Positions 55,076 through 64,000 of a stretch of DNA of 64,000 nucleotides are shown here, piece by piece. The notes beneath the pieces were generated by a model. That model worked only from the letters and a program-made list of their open reading frames with translations. It was not told where the DNA came from and did no database searches. The stretch's first letter is position 1; every line of letters starts with the position of its first letter. This DNA is from an uncultured Alistipes sp. GTDB taxonomy: Bacteria; Bacteroidota; Bacteroidia; Bacteroidales; Rikenellaceae. The translations under genes and the position numbers were made by a program. Location of the stretch: positions 149,501 to 213,500 of the forward strand of contig NZ_OZ007039.1 of assembly GCF_963931675.1 (NCBI RefSeq), read 5' to 3'.

Positions 55076-57445
55076 TTACTCCTTGAGATAGATGCGTTTG
55101 ACACGGCCCGATATGGAGGTCATGATCTCGTAGGGGATCGTATCCAGTACGCGGGCCATGGTTTCGAGGTCGTTGCCCGGGGCGGCCGAGAAGACGACGG
55201 CCTCGTCGCCCTCCTCCACGCCCGGAATATCCGTAATGTCGATCATGCAGCTGTCCATGCAGACCCGCCCGACGATCGGGGCCGGCTGCCCGGCGACGAG
55301 CATCGACCAGCGCCCGCACCCGAGGTGGCGGTCCAGGCCGTCGGCATAGCCGATCGGGACGGTGGCCGTGACGGTCGTGCGGGTCAAGCGCCCGGCGCGG
55401 CCGTATCCGACCGCATCGCCCGCTTCGAGGTGCTTGATCTGCACGATGCGGGTCTTCAGCGCCGAGACGGGCCGCAGCGCCGGATTGTGCTGCCATCCGA
55501 AGCCGTAGAGCCCCAGCCCGAGGCGGCACATGTCGAACTGCGCCTCGGGGAAGCGCTCGATGGCCGCCGAGTTGGCCGTATGGCGGATGACGGCGTAGGG
55601 CAGCGCCTCGACGAGCTGCGTGCTCATGCGGTCGAAGCGGTCGATCTGCGCCCGCGTGTAGGCATCCTCCCCGGGCATGTCGGCGCAGTTCAGGTGCGAG
55701 AAGACCGAGGCGACCTTCACGGCCGGGAGCTCCTTCAGCACGTCGCACAGCCGCCCGATCTCCCCCTCCATGAATCCCAGGCGGTGCATTCCGGTATCCA
55801 GCTTGACGTGAATCGGATAGCGGATCTCCCCGGCGTGGTTCACGGCCCGGGCGAAGTCGTCGAGCGACCGGAAGCTGTAGATTTCGGGCTCCAGGCGGTT
55901 GGCGATCATCTGGTCGAAGCTGTCGGCGTCGGCATTCAGCACGACAATGGGCATCGTGATGCCGCGTTCGCGCAACAGCACCCCCTCGTCGGCAAAGGCC
56001 ACGGCGAGGTAGTCGACCCGCTGGTGCTGGAGCATCTGCGCCACCTCGAAATCCCCGGCGCCGTAGGAGCCGGCCTTGACCATGGCCACAAGTTTCGTAC
56101 GGAAATCGAGTTTCGACCGGAAATAGTTGAGATTGTGCGTCATGGCGTCGAGATCGACCTCCAGCACGGTGGTATGGCTCTTGTGCGAAAGGGCGTGGGC
56201 CAGCTTCTCGAAGCGGAAATCGCGGGCGCCCTTCAGCAGCACGGCACGCCCGGCCACGACGCGGCGCCCGATCCGGGCGATGCACTCGTCGGTCGAGGCG
56301 TAGAAAACCTTGTCGCAGTCGAAGAGCGCGGCATAGCGTTTCAGTTTGGGACCGATCCCCACGAGGGTGTCGATTCCGGCCCGGGCAACCATCCCGGCCA
56401 CCCGGCCGTAGAGTTCGTCGTCCGAGAGGCCGCTCTGGGCGATGTCCGACAGGACGAGCGTGCGGCGGCGCGTCAGGGCCACGCTGTGCAGGTAGTCCAG
56501 CGCCAGCGCCAGCGAATTGAGGTCGAGGTTGTAGGCGTCGTTGATGAGCACCGAATCGTTGATTCCGTCCTTGACTTCGAGACGCATGGCGACCTGCGGA
56601 GCCGCGGAGAACGACGGGGCTGGGAATCCCATTGCCGAGCAGAAGGCCTCGACGATCTGGGCGTTGCGGCGCGAGGCCTCGTTGCCGATCACCGCCTCGG
56701 GAAGCTGCGGAGCCGCGGCCGCATCGAAGAGTTTCCGTTCGGCGAAGCGCGAGGCGATCAGGCGCCCGAGGGGTTCGTAGTGGCTGTGGTAAATGATCAC
56801 CCGGGCGCGGTGTGCCAGGACCATCTTTTCGAGACACTTCTGTTCGAGATTGAGGAAATTCTCCTGATGGGCGTCGCCGATCGAGGTGAAGACCACCACG
56901 TCGGGGCGGATGATACGTTCGAGGCGCTCCATCTCGCCGGGTTTCGAGATTCCGGCCTCGATCAGCGCCAGTTGTTCGTCGCCCTCGATCATCAGCACCG
57001 ACAACGGCACGCCCAGCTGCGAATTGTAGCTCTTGGGCGAGCGGTAGCACTTCATCCCGGCAGGCAGCTCCTCGGCGATCCACTCCTTGATGACGGTTTT
57101 TCCGTTCGAACCGGTGATTCCGACGACCGTACCCCTGAAATGGGCGCGGTGATAGGCCGCCAGGCTCTGCAGCGCCGCGATGGCGTTCTTCACGACCACA
57201 TAGCCGCACCCGGGCAGTTCCTCGACGGGGCGTTCGACCAGGAAAGCCCGCACGCCGCGGGCATACATCTGCGGGATAAAATCGTGCGAGTCGTGATTGG
57301 CCCCGCACATGGCGACGAACATCGGGCAGCAGCCCAGTTCGCACGAGAGCGAGCGGCTGTCGGTGACGACCGACCGCACATCGGACTCCTCGCCCGAGAA
57401 GCGACCGCCGACGATGGCGGCAATCTGCGAAAGTTTGTAATTCAT
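55076..57445 (-). CDS. Fused MurF - alanine racemase
   Basis: 789 residues, two cell-wall enzymes in one chain. The N-terminal half is UDP-MurNAc-tripeptide:D-Ala-D-Ala ligase (ATP loop GITGSNGKTVIKEW; DVVVFTSIGDAHQENF; INDAYNLDLNSLALAL). The C-terminal half is PLP-dependent alanine racemase (PLP Lys457 in AMVKAGSYGAGD, HVKLDTGMHRLGF, RLGLGLYGF, and a GRVCMDSCMID tyrosine/Met loop region). This fusion is known in Bacteroidetes; it couples D-Ala formation to its use. Confidence 0.96.
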   Translation of the reverse strand: MNYKLSQIAAIVGGRFSGEESDVRSVVTDSRSLSCELGCCPMFVAMCGANHDSHDFIPQMYARGVRAFLVERPVEELPGCGYVVVKNAIAALQSLAAYHRAHFRGTVVGITGSNGKTVIKEWIAEELPAGMKCYRSPKSYNSQLGVPLSVLMIEGDEQLALIEAGISKPGEMERLERIIRPDVVVFTSIGDAHQENFLNLEQKCLEKMVLAHRARVIIYHSHYEPLGRLIASRFAERKLFDAAAAPQLPEAVIGNEASRRNAQIVEAFCSAMGFPAPSFSAAPQVAMRLEVKDGINDSVLINDAYNLDLNSLALALDYLHSVALTRRRTLVLSDIAQSGLSDDELYGRVAGMVARAGIDTLVGIGPKLKRYAALFDCDKVFYASTDECIARIGRRVVAGRAVLLKGARDFRFEKLAHALSHKSHTTVLEVDLDAMTHNLNYFRSKLDFRTKLVAMVKAGSYGAGDFEVAQMLQHQRVDYLAVAFADEGVLLRERGITMPIVVLNADADSFDQMIANRLEPEIYSFRSLDDFARAVNHAGEIRYPIHVKLDTGMHRLGFMEGEIGRLCDVLKELPAVKVASVFSHLNCADMPGEDAYTRAQIDRFDRMSTQLVEALPYAVIRHTANSAAIERFPEAQFDMCRLGLGLYGFGWQHNPALRPVSALKTRIVQIKHLEAGDAVGYGRAGRLTRTTVTATVPIGYADGLDRHLGCGRWSMLVAGQPAPIVGRVCMDSCMIDITDIPGVEEGDEAVVFSAAPGNDLETMARVLDTIPYEIMTSISGRVKRIYLKE

Positions 57446-57536
57446 CTTTTCCGCAACTTTTATAGCATCCGTCCGGCCTTCCCCGGGGCTTTCCCAATCC
57501 CGACGGCAATCCGGACCTTTCCGAATTCACGCGCCA

Positions 57537-60029
57537 TTACGAGAGATCGAACGTCACGATCGTAATCCCGGCACCGCCGCGGTCGGCGTGTTCGTCGACA
57601 GCAGAAACCACTTCGGGCACGGTCCGGAGGTAGCGGCGGATCTCCTCCTTCAAGGCTCCGGTGCCCTTTCCGTGGAGGATCGTCACCGACCCGACGCCTA
57701 CCATCAGGGCGTCATCCACCAGGTCCTGCACCGCCTCCAGCGCCTCCGCCGCGCGCATTCCGCGCACGTCGATGTGGTCCTTGAAGTTGAGCTTGCGCGA
57801 CGAGATGTCGACCGACACGACGGTCCGGGCCGTTGTCGGGCGCGTGGCCTCGCGGTATTCGTTGTTCGAGACGACCGTCAGCGATGCCTTGTCGACCGTC
57901 GTGAGAATCTGCCCGAAGGCCACCTGCGCCCGCTTGCCCTTCACCGACTGCACCACGCCGACCATCGCCTGCCCGGCCATGCGGACCTTCGACCCGACCT
58001 CCACCTCACGCGGTTTTTCGGGCTCCGCCGCCGACTTCTCCGAGCCCTTTTCGCCCTGGCGCTCGCGCCGCTCGGCACGCCGCTGGCGCCGCCGCTCGAT
58101 GCGCTCCATCTCGCGGGCCACCTGCTCGTCGCGCTCCGACGCATCCTCCTTCCCGACCGTCTCGCGGAAATCGTCCAGTTCGCGGCGGGCCAGCCGCGTC
58201 AACTCCTTCTCGGCCTGCGCCTCGCGGATCGTCTTGATCGTATTCTCGATCTGCCGGTTGGCGTCGGCAATCAACCGTTGCGCCTCCTCCTTGGCACGTT
58301 TGAGAATCTCCTGCCGCTCGGCGCGGATCTTCGTGAGCTGCTCCGCGTAAGTCTGCTCCAGCTCCTCGACCTTGCGGTCCGTCAGCCGGATGCGGTCACG
58401 CTTCTGCTCCCAATAGTGCTTGTCGCGGGCGATCTCGCGCAGCTGCTTCTCGATATTGATATGATCCGAGCCGGCCTTCTCGCTGGCCCGGCGGATGATC
58501 TCCTCCGGAAGCCCGATCTTGCGGGCGATCTCCACGGCAAACGAACTGCCCGGCTTGCCCGTCTCCAGTTTGAAGAGCGGCCGGATGTTCTGCACGTCGA
58601 ACATCATCGCCCCGTTGGCAATCCCCTCCGTATTCGACGCATAGTATTTGATATTGGCATAGTGGGTCGTGATGACGCCGTAGCACCCCTTCTCCAGCAG
58701 GCGTTCGAGAATCGCCTCGGCAATCGCCCCGCCGATGACCGGCTCGGTGCCCGACCCGAATTCGTCGATCAGCACCAGGGTCCGCGGCGACGCCCCGGCC
58801 AGCATGTGCTTCATGTTGAGCAGGTGGGAGGAGTAGGTCGACAGGTCGTTGTCGATCGACTGCTCGTCGCCGATGTCGATGCAGAGGCTCTCGAAGACGG
58901 GCAGCTCGGAGATCTCCGACGCCGGGACCGGGAACCCGCACTGGAACATGTACTGGACGATGCCGGTGGTCTTCAGGCAGACGGATTTTCCGCCGGCATT
59001 GGGTCCCGAAATGACGAGGATATGCTTGCGGCGGTCCAGCTGCAGGTCGAGCGGGACGATTTCGCGCCCAGAGGCGCGCAAGGTCTGCTGCAAGAGCGGG
59101 TGGCGGGCGTTTTTGAGCACCAGCCGGTCGTCGGTCGAGAGGATCGGCTTCACGCATCCGTTCTCCGAGGCCCAGCGCCCCTTGGCGCGCAGCATGTCCA
59201 TCTCGGCCAGGTAGTCGCCCGACGCGGCGATCAGCTCCGCATCGGGACGGATCCCTTCGGTGAACTCCGTGAGGATGCGCACGATCTCGCGCCGTTCGGC
59301 ATATTCCAGCTCACGCAACTCGTTGTTGATCTCCACCACCTCGACCGGTTCGACATAGAAGGTCTTTCCGGTGGCCGACTCGTCGTGGATGAAACCGTTG
59401 AGCTTGCGTTTGTTCGAGGCCGAGACGGGGATCACGGCCCGTCCGTCTCGGATCGAGATCTGGGCGTCGCTCTCGACGATCCCCGCCCCCTTGGCGGCGG
59501 CCAGCACGGCCTGCAGCCGTTTGGCGGCCTGTCCCTCGCGTTCGCGGATCGCACGGCGGATCTCCTGCAGCGCCGGGGAGGCGTTGTCCCTCACGTTGCC
59601 GAAGCGGTCGACAATCGCCTCGATGCGCCGCACGATCTCCGGGAAGGCCTCCACGCCCCGCGTGCGGGCATGGAGCGTCGGGTAACGCTCCGCACGGTTC
59701 AGGATGAACGACACGATGCCGCCGATCGTCGTGAGGGCACGGTCGAGGGTGACGACCTCCTCCACGTCGAGGAACGAACCCTCGACGCGCAGTTTGGCGA
59801 CAAGCTGATCGACATCGGGATACTCCCCGCCGGGGAAGTCGCGCTCCATTTCGAGCACCAGACGCATCTCGTCGGCCAGGGCCAGGCGGCGCTCGATCTC
59901 ACGCGGGGAGGTCGAAAATCCCTCGGCAGCGATCCGTTCGCGGGCGGCCTGCATCGTACAACGTTCGGCAACCTGTTCCCGCAGGCGGTCGAACCCGATT
60001 TTCTGCTCGAAAGTGGCTGGATAGATCAT
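57537..60029 (-). CDS. mutS2: Endonuclease MutS2
   Basis: 830 residues. MutS-like ATPase with a C-terminal Smr nuclease, implicated in suppressing recombination or in ribosome rescue. Walker A SGPNAGGKSVCLKT, Walker B LVLIDEFGSGTEP, a long coiled coil rich in Arg/Glu (about 510-640), and the Smr domain IDVRGMRAAEAL...LHGKGTGALKEEIR. The start at 60029 (MIYPATFEQKIG) is the conserved N-terminus; a longer frame is random-looking. Confidence 0.96.
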   Translation of the reverse strand: MIYPATFEQKIGFDRLREQVAERCTMQAARERIAAEGFSTSPREIERRLALADEMRLVLEMERDFPGGEYPDVDQLVAKLRVEGSFLDVEEVVTLDRALTTIGGIVSFILNRAERYPTLHARTRGVEAFPEIVRRIEAIVDRFGNVRDNASPALQEIRRAIREREGQAAKRLQAVLAAAKGAGIVESDAQISIRDGRAVIPVSASNKRKLNGFIHDESATGKTFYVEPVEVVEINNELRELEYAERREIVRILTEFTEGIRPDAELIAASGDYLAEMDMLRAKGRWASENGCVKPILSTDDRLVLKNARHPLLQQTLRASGREIVPLDLQLDRRKHILVISGPNAGGKSVCLKTTGIVQYMFQCGFPVPASEISELPVFESLCIDIGDEQSIDNDLSTYSSHLLNMKHMLAGASPRTLVLIDEFGSGTEPVIGGAIAEAILERLLEKGCYGVITTHYANIKYYASNTEGIANGAMMFDVQNIRPLFKLETGKPGSSFAVEIARKIGLPEEIIRRASEKAGSDHINIEKQLREIARDKHYWEQKRDRIRLTDRKVEELEQTYAEQLTKIRAERQEILKRAKEEAQRLIADANRQIENTIKTIREAQAEKELTRLARRELDDFRETVGKEDASERDEQVAREMERIERRRQRRAERRERQGEKGSEKSAAEPEKPREVEVGSKVRMAGQAMVGVVQSVKGKRAQVAFGQILTTVDKASLTVVSNNEYREATRPTTARTVVSVDISSRKLNFKDHIDVRGMRAAEALEAVQDLVDDALMVGVGSVTILHGKGTGALKEEIRRYLRTVPEVVSAVDEHADRGGAGITIVTFDLS

Positions 60030-60096
60030 GTGTGAGGTATCGAAAAAATCGGTCCCGCGGCTCGCCCGGGACCGAAGCATTTTACATTTCGGGATT

Positions 60097-61098
60097 TCAG
60101 CGCAGAGCCTTGAGCGAATCCCGCCGGGCCCGTTCTGCGGCCTTGGCGGCCTGGCGTTCGGCCTTGGCCTGCATCTTCTCGGGACTGCGGCCGAAGAGCG
60201 AGAAGTGGACATAGCGGCCGGGGTACTGCTCCAGGTTGGCCAGCAGCGAGGCCAGGTTGTCGCTCGCCTCGTTCAGCGACTCGTAGAGCGACGGATCGTT
60301 CAGCAGCCGTCCGACGGTCCCGTCGCCCTCCTGGATGCGCTCCAGCAGGAGATTCATCTCCCCGACCGTTTCGGAAAGCTCCCGGGCGAATCCCGCATCG
60401 GCCAGTTCCGTGGTGATACGGTTCAGGTTTCCCATCATGCTGTCGACCCGCGGGGCATTCTCGCCCAACATTTCGGAGAAGGCCGTCAGGTTCTCCACGG
60501 CAGAGGCAAGATTCTGTTTTTCGGTATCGAGCAGGTCGGCCAGATCGCCCGACATGGCATCGAGATGCCGTAACGTTCCGTTGATACTCTGCGCATTGTC
60601 CTCCATCAGGAGATTCAGGTTGTCGAGCGTCCGCGAGAGGTCGGCGGTCACCTGCGAGATCTTTTGTTTGAAGAACTCCAGCTCCGACCCGGCCATATCC
60701 ATCAGATCGCGGCCCCGCACCGAACGCAGCGTATCGCCCTTTTCGAGATACTCCGACGACTTGCCGTAGACGATTTCGATAGCCTTTCCGCCCATGAATC
60801 CGTCGCTGAAGATCCTGGCTTCGGAGTCCTTCGGGATGCGGAACTGGCGTTTGATGGTGAACTGCAGCACGACGTTGTCGCTGTGCTGGGGATCGAGCGA
60901 GATGCCGGTGACCGTTCCGACCTTGACCCCTTTCAACATGATGGGCGAGGCGGCCTGGATTCCGCTCACCTGGTCGTAGGAGGCGTAGTAGACCGCATTG
61001 CGGCTGAGGATGTCCAGTCCCTGCAGGAACCGGATTCCGGCCCAGGCGGCCACGATCATCGTCACGGCGAATATGCCGATCTTGACTTCTCTTTTCAT
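60097..61098 (-). CDS. MlaD/MCE-family phospholipid transport protein
   Basis: 333 residues. One N-terminal transmembrane helix (KIGIFAVTMIVAAWAGIRFL), an MCE domain about 35-115 (YYASYDQVSGIQAASPIMLKGVKVGTV), and a long helical region (about 125-290) with repeated LxxL-like spacing. Periplasmic substrate-binding part of an Mla-type ABC lipid transporter; the permease and ATPase genes are not in the window. Eight bases after the amidase gene. Confidence 0.92.
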   Translation of the reverse strand: MKREVKIGIFAVTMIVAAWAGIRFLQGLDILSRNAVYYASYDQVSGIQAASPIMLKGVKVGTVTGISLDPQHSDNVVLQFTIKRQFRIPKDSEARIFSDGFMGGKAIEIVYGKSSEYLEKGDTLRSVRGRDLMDMAGSELEFFKQKISQVTADLSRTLDNLNLLMEDNAQSINGTLRHLDAMSGDLADLLDTEKQNLASAVENLTAFSEMLGENAPRVDSMMGNLNRITTELADAGFARELSETVGEMNLLLERIQEGDGTVGRLLNDPSLYESLNEASDNLASLLANLEQYPGRYVHFSLFGRSPEKMQAKAERQAAKAAERARRDSLKALR

Positions 61099-61106
61099 AT
61101 GCTATT

Positions 61107-62387
61107 TTACTTTCTTACAATTTGCGTACCCCGGCAGCAGACGACAAAGGCATCGGGGAACGTTTTGCGGACTTCAGCGACCCTGCGCTGGGCGGCGGCG
61201 CGCGAACCGTACTCGCCGACACCGTACTTGTAGGGGAATCGTCCGTCCGAGAGATATTGTTTCACCTTGCCGCGGTAGGCCCGGAACTGCGCGGAGTTCA
61301 GCGGAACGGGCTTGGATGAAGCGAGCACCTGCACCGTATAGCGCAAGGGTTCCGATGCCGCAGCACCTCCTTTCGCCGATCCGTCCTTTGCGACCTTCTC
61401 CTCCTTTTCGCCCTTGGAGGAGTTTTTCCCGGCCGGCTCGGCCTTCGGGTCGGGTTTTGCCGCGCTCTTCCCGGCGGAGGAATCCGCCTTCGCGGCATCT
61501 CCGGCAGCGGGTTTCGAGGCGGATTTCGAGGCGGCGGGAGCCTCCTTTTCCGTCCCGGCGTCCGGCTTCGCACGCTCCGCGGCGGCACCCTCCTCGGCCA
61601 TGCGGGTTTCGAGCACGTAGGACGAATACTCCTTCACGGCGCGGTAGATCGACGCGGCGATTTCGTTCTGGCCCTTGTCCGACTTCATGTAGGCCAACTC
61701 CTGGGCATTGGTCATGAACCCGATCTCGGTCAGCGCACCGGGCATGTCCGTGGCATACAGCACGCGCAACAACTGCCGTTTCACGCCCCGGGAGTTGCGT
61801 CCGGCCTTGGTGTACTGCGTCTGGATGCAGCGGGCGATGGCCATGCTGTACTCGCCGTAGGTGAACTGCAGGTTCTGGATATAGGCCCGCACGATGGCAG
61901 CGGTTCGCTCGTCCGACATGTCGATCAGGTCCTCGCGGTTGCTTTCGTAGAGGGCATTCTCGTTATAGCGCTGCTCCTTGGGGGTCTCGCCCATGATGAG
62001 CGTCTCGACGCCCCTGACAGCCGTGGCCCGCGGCGCCGCATTGGCATGGATCGAAATGAAGAGATCGCCCCCGGCGTTGTTCGCAATATCGGCCCGTGCC
62101 TGGAGGTCCGTCGCCAGATCGGCTCCCAGGGCCTTGTCGGTGGTTCGCGTGTAGACGACCTTGACGCCCGGCATTCCCTCCTCGATGAGTTTGCCGAGCT
62201 TGAGGGCCACCTTCAGCGTGAGGTCCTTTTCGTAGACGCCGCCGTAGTGAGCTCCGGGGAATTTGCCGCCGTGCCCGGCATCGATCACCACGACCCCGAC
62301 GCCGTGCGCAATATTCCCCGCGGCAACCGCGTTTGTACAGACGGAGGCAACCGCGAAAGCGAGGAGCAGCAAAAGGCGCGTGCGCAT
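61107..62387 (-). CDS. N-acetylmuramoyl-L-alanine amidase with SPOR domain
   Basis: 426 residues. Zinc amidase that splits peptidoglycan stems, as in cell separation. Signal peptide MRTRLLLLLAFAVASVCTNA; Amidase_3 domain with VVIDAGHGGKFPG, EKDLTLKVALKL, SIHANAAP and ALTEIGFMTN; a low-complexity Ala/Lys/Ser linker (about 265-340); a C-terminal SPOR domain (YTVQVLASSKPV...AAQRRVAEVRKTFPDAFVV) that targets denuded glycan at the septum. Start 62387 begins the signal peptide. First gene before mlaD and mutS2. Confidence 0.95.
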   Translation of the reverse strand: MRTRLLLLLAFAVASVCTNAVAAGNIAHGVGVVVIDAGHGGKFPGAHYGGVYEKDLTLKVALKLGKLIEEGMPGVKVVYTRTTDKALGADLATDLQARADIANNAGGDLFISIHANAAPRATAVRGVETLIMGETPKEQRYNENALYESNREDLIDMSDERTAAIVRAYIQNLQFTYGEYSMAIARCIQTQYTKAGRNSRGVKRQLLRVLYATDMPGALTEIGFMTNAQELAYMKSDKGQNEIAASIYRAVKEYSSYVLETRMAEEGAAAERAKPDAGTEKEAPAASKSASKPAAGDAAKADSSAGKSAAKPDPKAEPAGKNSSKGEKEEKVAKDGSAKGGAAASEPLRYTVQVLASSKPVPLNSAQFRAYRGKVKQYLSDGRFPYKYGVGEYGSRAAAQRRVAEVRKTFPDAFVVCCRGTQIVRK

Positions 62388-62428
62388 ATTTAATGGTGCC
62401 AAGTGCAAGCTTTCTGTAATTTTTTACC

Positions 62429-62436
62429 TATCTTTG
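62429..62436 (+). promoter_or_regulatory. -7 box upstream of lptD
   Basis: TATCTTTG, a perfect -7 match, about 92 bases before the proposed lptD start; divergent from the amidase gene. Confidence 0.45.
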
Positions 62437-62527
62437 TCGAGCCGAAAACGCGGCAGGAGGGCTTCCAAGGCCCGATCCGGGCGTTTTTGCCGACCTGTCG
62501 GCAAAGGTACGGAAAATTTTTGGAATT

Positions 62528-64000
62528 TTGGATAAGGTAAGGGCAAAATATCTCTTGTCGGCGGCCGTGCTCATGCTGTTCGCCCAGGGCGTATTGGGCG
62601 GCATGGCACCCCGCACCGCCCCGTTCCGGCTCGGAGAGGATACCCTGTTGCAGGCGCACGCCGTTCCCCGGGACGCGGACTCCGCAGCTCGGGCTTCCAC
62701 GGCATCTGCCGTTTCGTCCGAGCCGCCCGCATCCTCCGCACTCTCCGCCCCCACATCGCCGTCCGCTTCGGTTTCGCGCCGCGAAGCCCGCCGCGAAGCC
62801 CGCCGTGAAGTCCGGGCCGCCCGCGAACAGGCCCGGCGCAACGCCGCCTTCAACGCCCTGAGCCAGCAGGAGAAGGATTCGCTCTTCTCGGCCCAGGTCG
62901 ATTCGCTCATCGCCCTGAAGAGCGATTCGCTGGAGATGCGGGCCGACTCGCTTGCCACGGATTCGCTCGCCGCCGACACGATGCGGCGCGACACGGTCAA
63001 GAAACCCCGGCCGGCCGGGGCATTCCTCGACGACCCGATTTCGGGCAAGAATACCGACTCGCTGGTCTACGACGTACGCAACAAGCTGGTCTACATCTAC
63101 AACCAGGGCGACGTGACCTACCAGAACAGCAACCTCAAGGCCGACTTCATGCGCATCGACATGAACTCGAAACTGGTCCACGCCTACGGCAAGCCTGACT
63201 CGCTCGACGGCAAACCGATCGTCACGAAGCCCGAATTCTCGGACGGTTCGGCCTCCTACCAGATGGACACGATCACCTACAACCTCGATTCGAAAAAGGC
63301 CAAGATCAAGGGTGTGGCCACGCAGCAGGGCGACGGCTGGCTCGTGGGCGGGAGCGTGAAGAAGATGCCCGACAACACGATCAACATCCAGCACGGCAAG
63401 TACACGACGTGCGACGAGACCGACCACCCGCACTTCTACCTGGCGATGACCAAGGCGAAGGTGATCCCCGGCAAAAAGGTCATCACCGGCCCGGCCTATT
63501 TCGTCATGGAGGATGTCCCGATCTACTTTCTCGGCATTCCGGAGGGCTTCTTCCCGATCAGTTCGGGGCCGAAATCGGGACTTCTGATGCCCACCTACGG
63601 CGAGGAGTATTCCAAGGGTTTCTTCCTGCGCGACCTGGGCTACTACTTCACGCTGGGCGACTATGCCGATCTGGCCGTGCGCGGAGGCATCTATACGCTG
63701 GGGTCGTGGGAGGCTTCGGCCGCCTCGCGCTACATCAAGCGCTACAAGTACAGCGGCAGTTTCAACATGGAGTTTTCGAGCGTGAAGACCGGCGAGAAGG
63801 GAGAACCCGACTACATCAAGCAGAACAACTTCCGCGTACAGTGGACCCACTCGCAGGATGCCAAGGCCAACCCGGGCTCGACCTTCTCGGCCTCGGTGAA
63901 CTTCGCCACGAGCGGTTACAGCCGCTATTCGGCAACGAACCTCAACGACATTCTCGCCACGCAGACCAACTCGTCGATCTCCTACTCGAAAAACTGGGCC
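62528..64000 (+). CDS. lptD: LPS-assembly protein LptD, N-terminal part (cut by window edge)
   Basis: At least 491 residues, frame open to the right edge. Outer-membrane translocon delivering LPS to the cell surface. Signal-peptide-like N-terminus (DKVRAKYLLSAAVLMLFAQG), a low-complexity Ala/Ser/Arg stretch, the OstA/LptA-like beta domain (DLVYDVRNKLVYIYNQGDVTYQ, YQMDTITYNLDSKKAKIKGV, HGKYTTCDETDHPHFYL), and the beginning of the LptD barrel (GPKSGLLMPTYGEEYSKGFFLRDLGYY). No ATG begins the signal peptide; TTG at 62528 gives the best one. GTG 62567 and ATG 62573 are alternatives. Confidence 0.88.
   Translation, partial: MDKVRAKYLLSAAVLMLFAQGVLGGMAPRTAPFRLGEDTLLQAHAVPRDADSAARASTASAVSSEPPASSALSAPTSPSASVSRREARREARREVRAAREQARRNAAFNALSQQEKDSLFSAQVDSLIALKSDSLEMRADSLATDSLAADTMRRDTVKKPRPAGAFLDDPISGKNTDSLVYDVRNKLVYIYNQGDVTYQNSNLKADFMRIDMNSKLVHAYGKPDSLDGKPIVTKPEFSDGSASYQMDTITYNLDSKKAKIKGVATQQGDGWLVGGSVKKMPDNTINIQHGKYTTCDETDHPHFYLAMTKAKVIPGKKVITGPAYFVMEDVPIYFLGIPEGFFPISSGPKSGLLMPTYGEEYSKGFFLRDLGYYFTLGDYADLAVRGGIYTLGSWEASAASRYIKRYKYSGSFNMEFSSVKTGEKGEPDYIKQNNFRVQWTHSQDAKANPGSTFSASVNFATSGYSRYSATNLNDILATQTNSSISYSKNWA

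Noticed and set aside
54321..57530. 1069-codon frame overlapping the methyltransferase and murF-alr genes
   Set aside because: Arg/Gly/Pro-rich shadow in another frame of two well-supported genes.

Overview
The window looks like a chromosomal segment of a GC-rich gut Bacteroidales bacterium, most likely Alistipes or another member of the Rikenellaceae. Four things suggest this: two SusC/SusD outer-membrane uptake pairs; Bacteroidetes-type promoters (TTTG, 19-22 bases, TAnnTTTG) with almost no Shine-Dalgarno sequences; a MurF-alanine racemase fusion; and C-terminal Phe on outer-membrane proteins. The genus is inferred from general protein and base-composition character, not from a database match.

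Layout. 1-5.5 kb: end of mnmA, two tandem paralogous HTH genes, a degenerate EEP-nuclease-fold protein, ppdK and a small beta-barrel protein. 5.8-9.1 kb (minus): operon glyS-ruvX-def-TRL lipoprotein-secreted protein. 9.3-14.4 kb: cyuA-like L-cysteine desulfidase, then waaA, yraN, tyrA and pepE on the minus strand. 14.6-17.6 kb: acpP-fabF-rnc-radC. 17.9-21.1 kb: Nudix hydrolase, flavodoxin/ferredoxin protein and a GNAT acetyltransferase gene split by a Zn-ribbon IS256-type insertion sequence. 21.1-25.8 kb (minus): lutABC, cutC and a transglutaminase-like lipoprotein. 26-30.2 kb: hsp20, a GNAT gene, an HTH regulator, then tRNA-Phe followed by an integrase remnant that carries an IS256-family element, the scar of an old tRNA-targeted island. 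30.3-44.2 kb: two divergent SusC/SusD operons with a tyrosine recombinase between them. 44.4-46.9 kb: flavodiiron protein and UDP-glucose dehydrogenase. 47-52.1 kb: an MFS transporter vestige and a minus-strand operon (membrane protein, mutL, rhomboid, EEP phosphatase, YhcH). 52.5-62.4 kb (minus): dnaJ-grpE, an RsmI-family methyltransferase, murF-alr, mutS2, mlaD and an amidase. 62.5 kb to the end: start of lptD.

The most interesting structure is at 37.8-39.6 kb. A perfect 21-bp inverted repeat (37804-37824 and 39542-39562) encloses the recombinase gene and one outward-facing consensus promoter whose -7 box ends two bases from the right repeat. In the present orientation this promoter drives the right-hand SusC/SusD pair, and I see no promoter for the left-hand four-gene operon (SusC, SusD, HExxH metallohydrolase lipoprotein, DUF4302 lipoprotein). 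Inverting the segment would move the promoter, facing left, in front of that operon and remove it from the other. This is a candidate self-encoded two-way switch between two nutrient-import systems. A nine-G run inside the signal-peptide codons of the right-hand SusC could add slipped-strand phase variation.

Other themes are short purine-rich tandem repeats after several genes, two insertion sequences each with an intact 8-bp target duplication and an exactly reconstructable target gene, and a strong hairpin directly in front of one transposase start codon.
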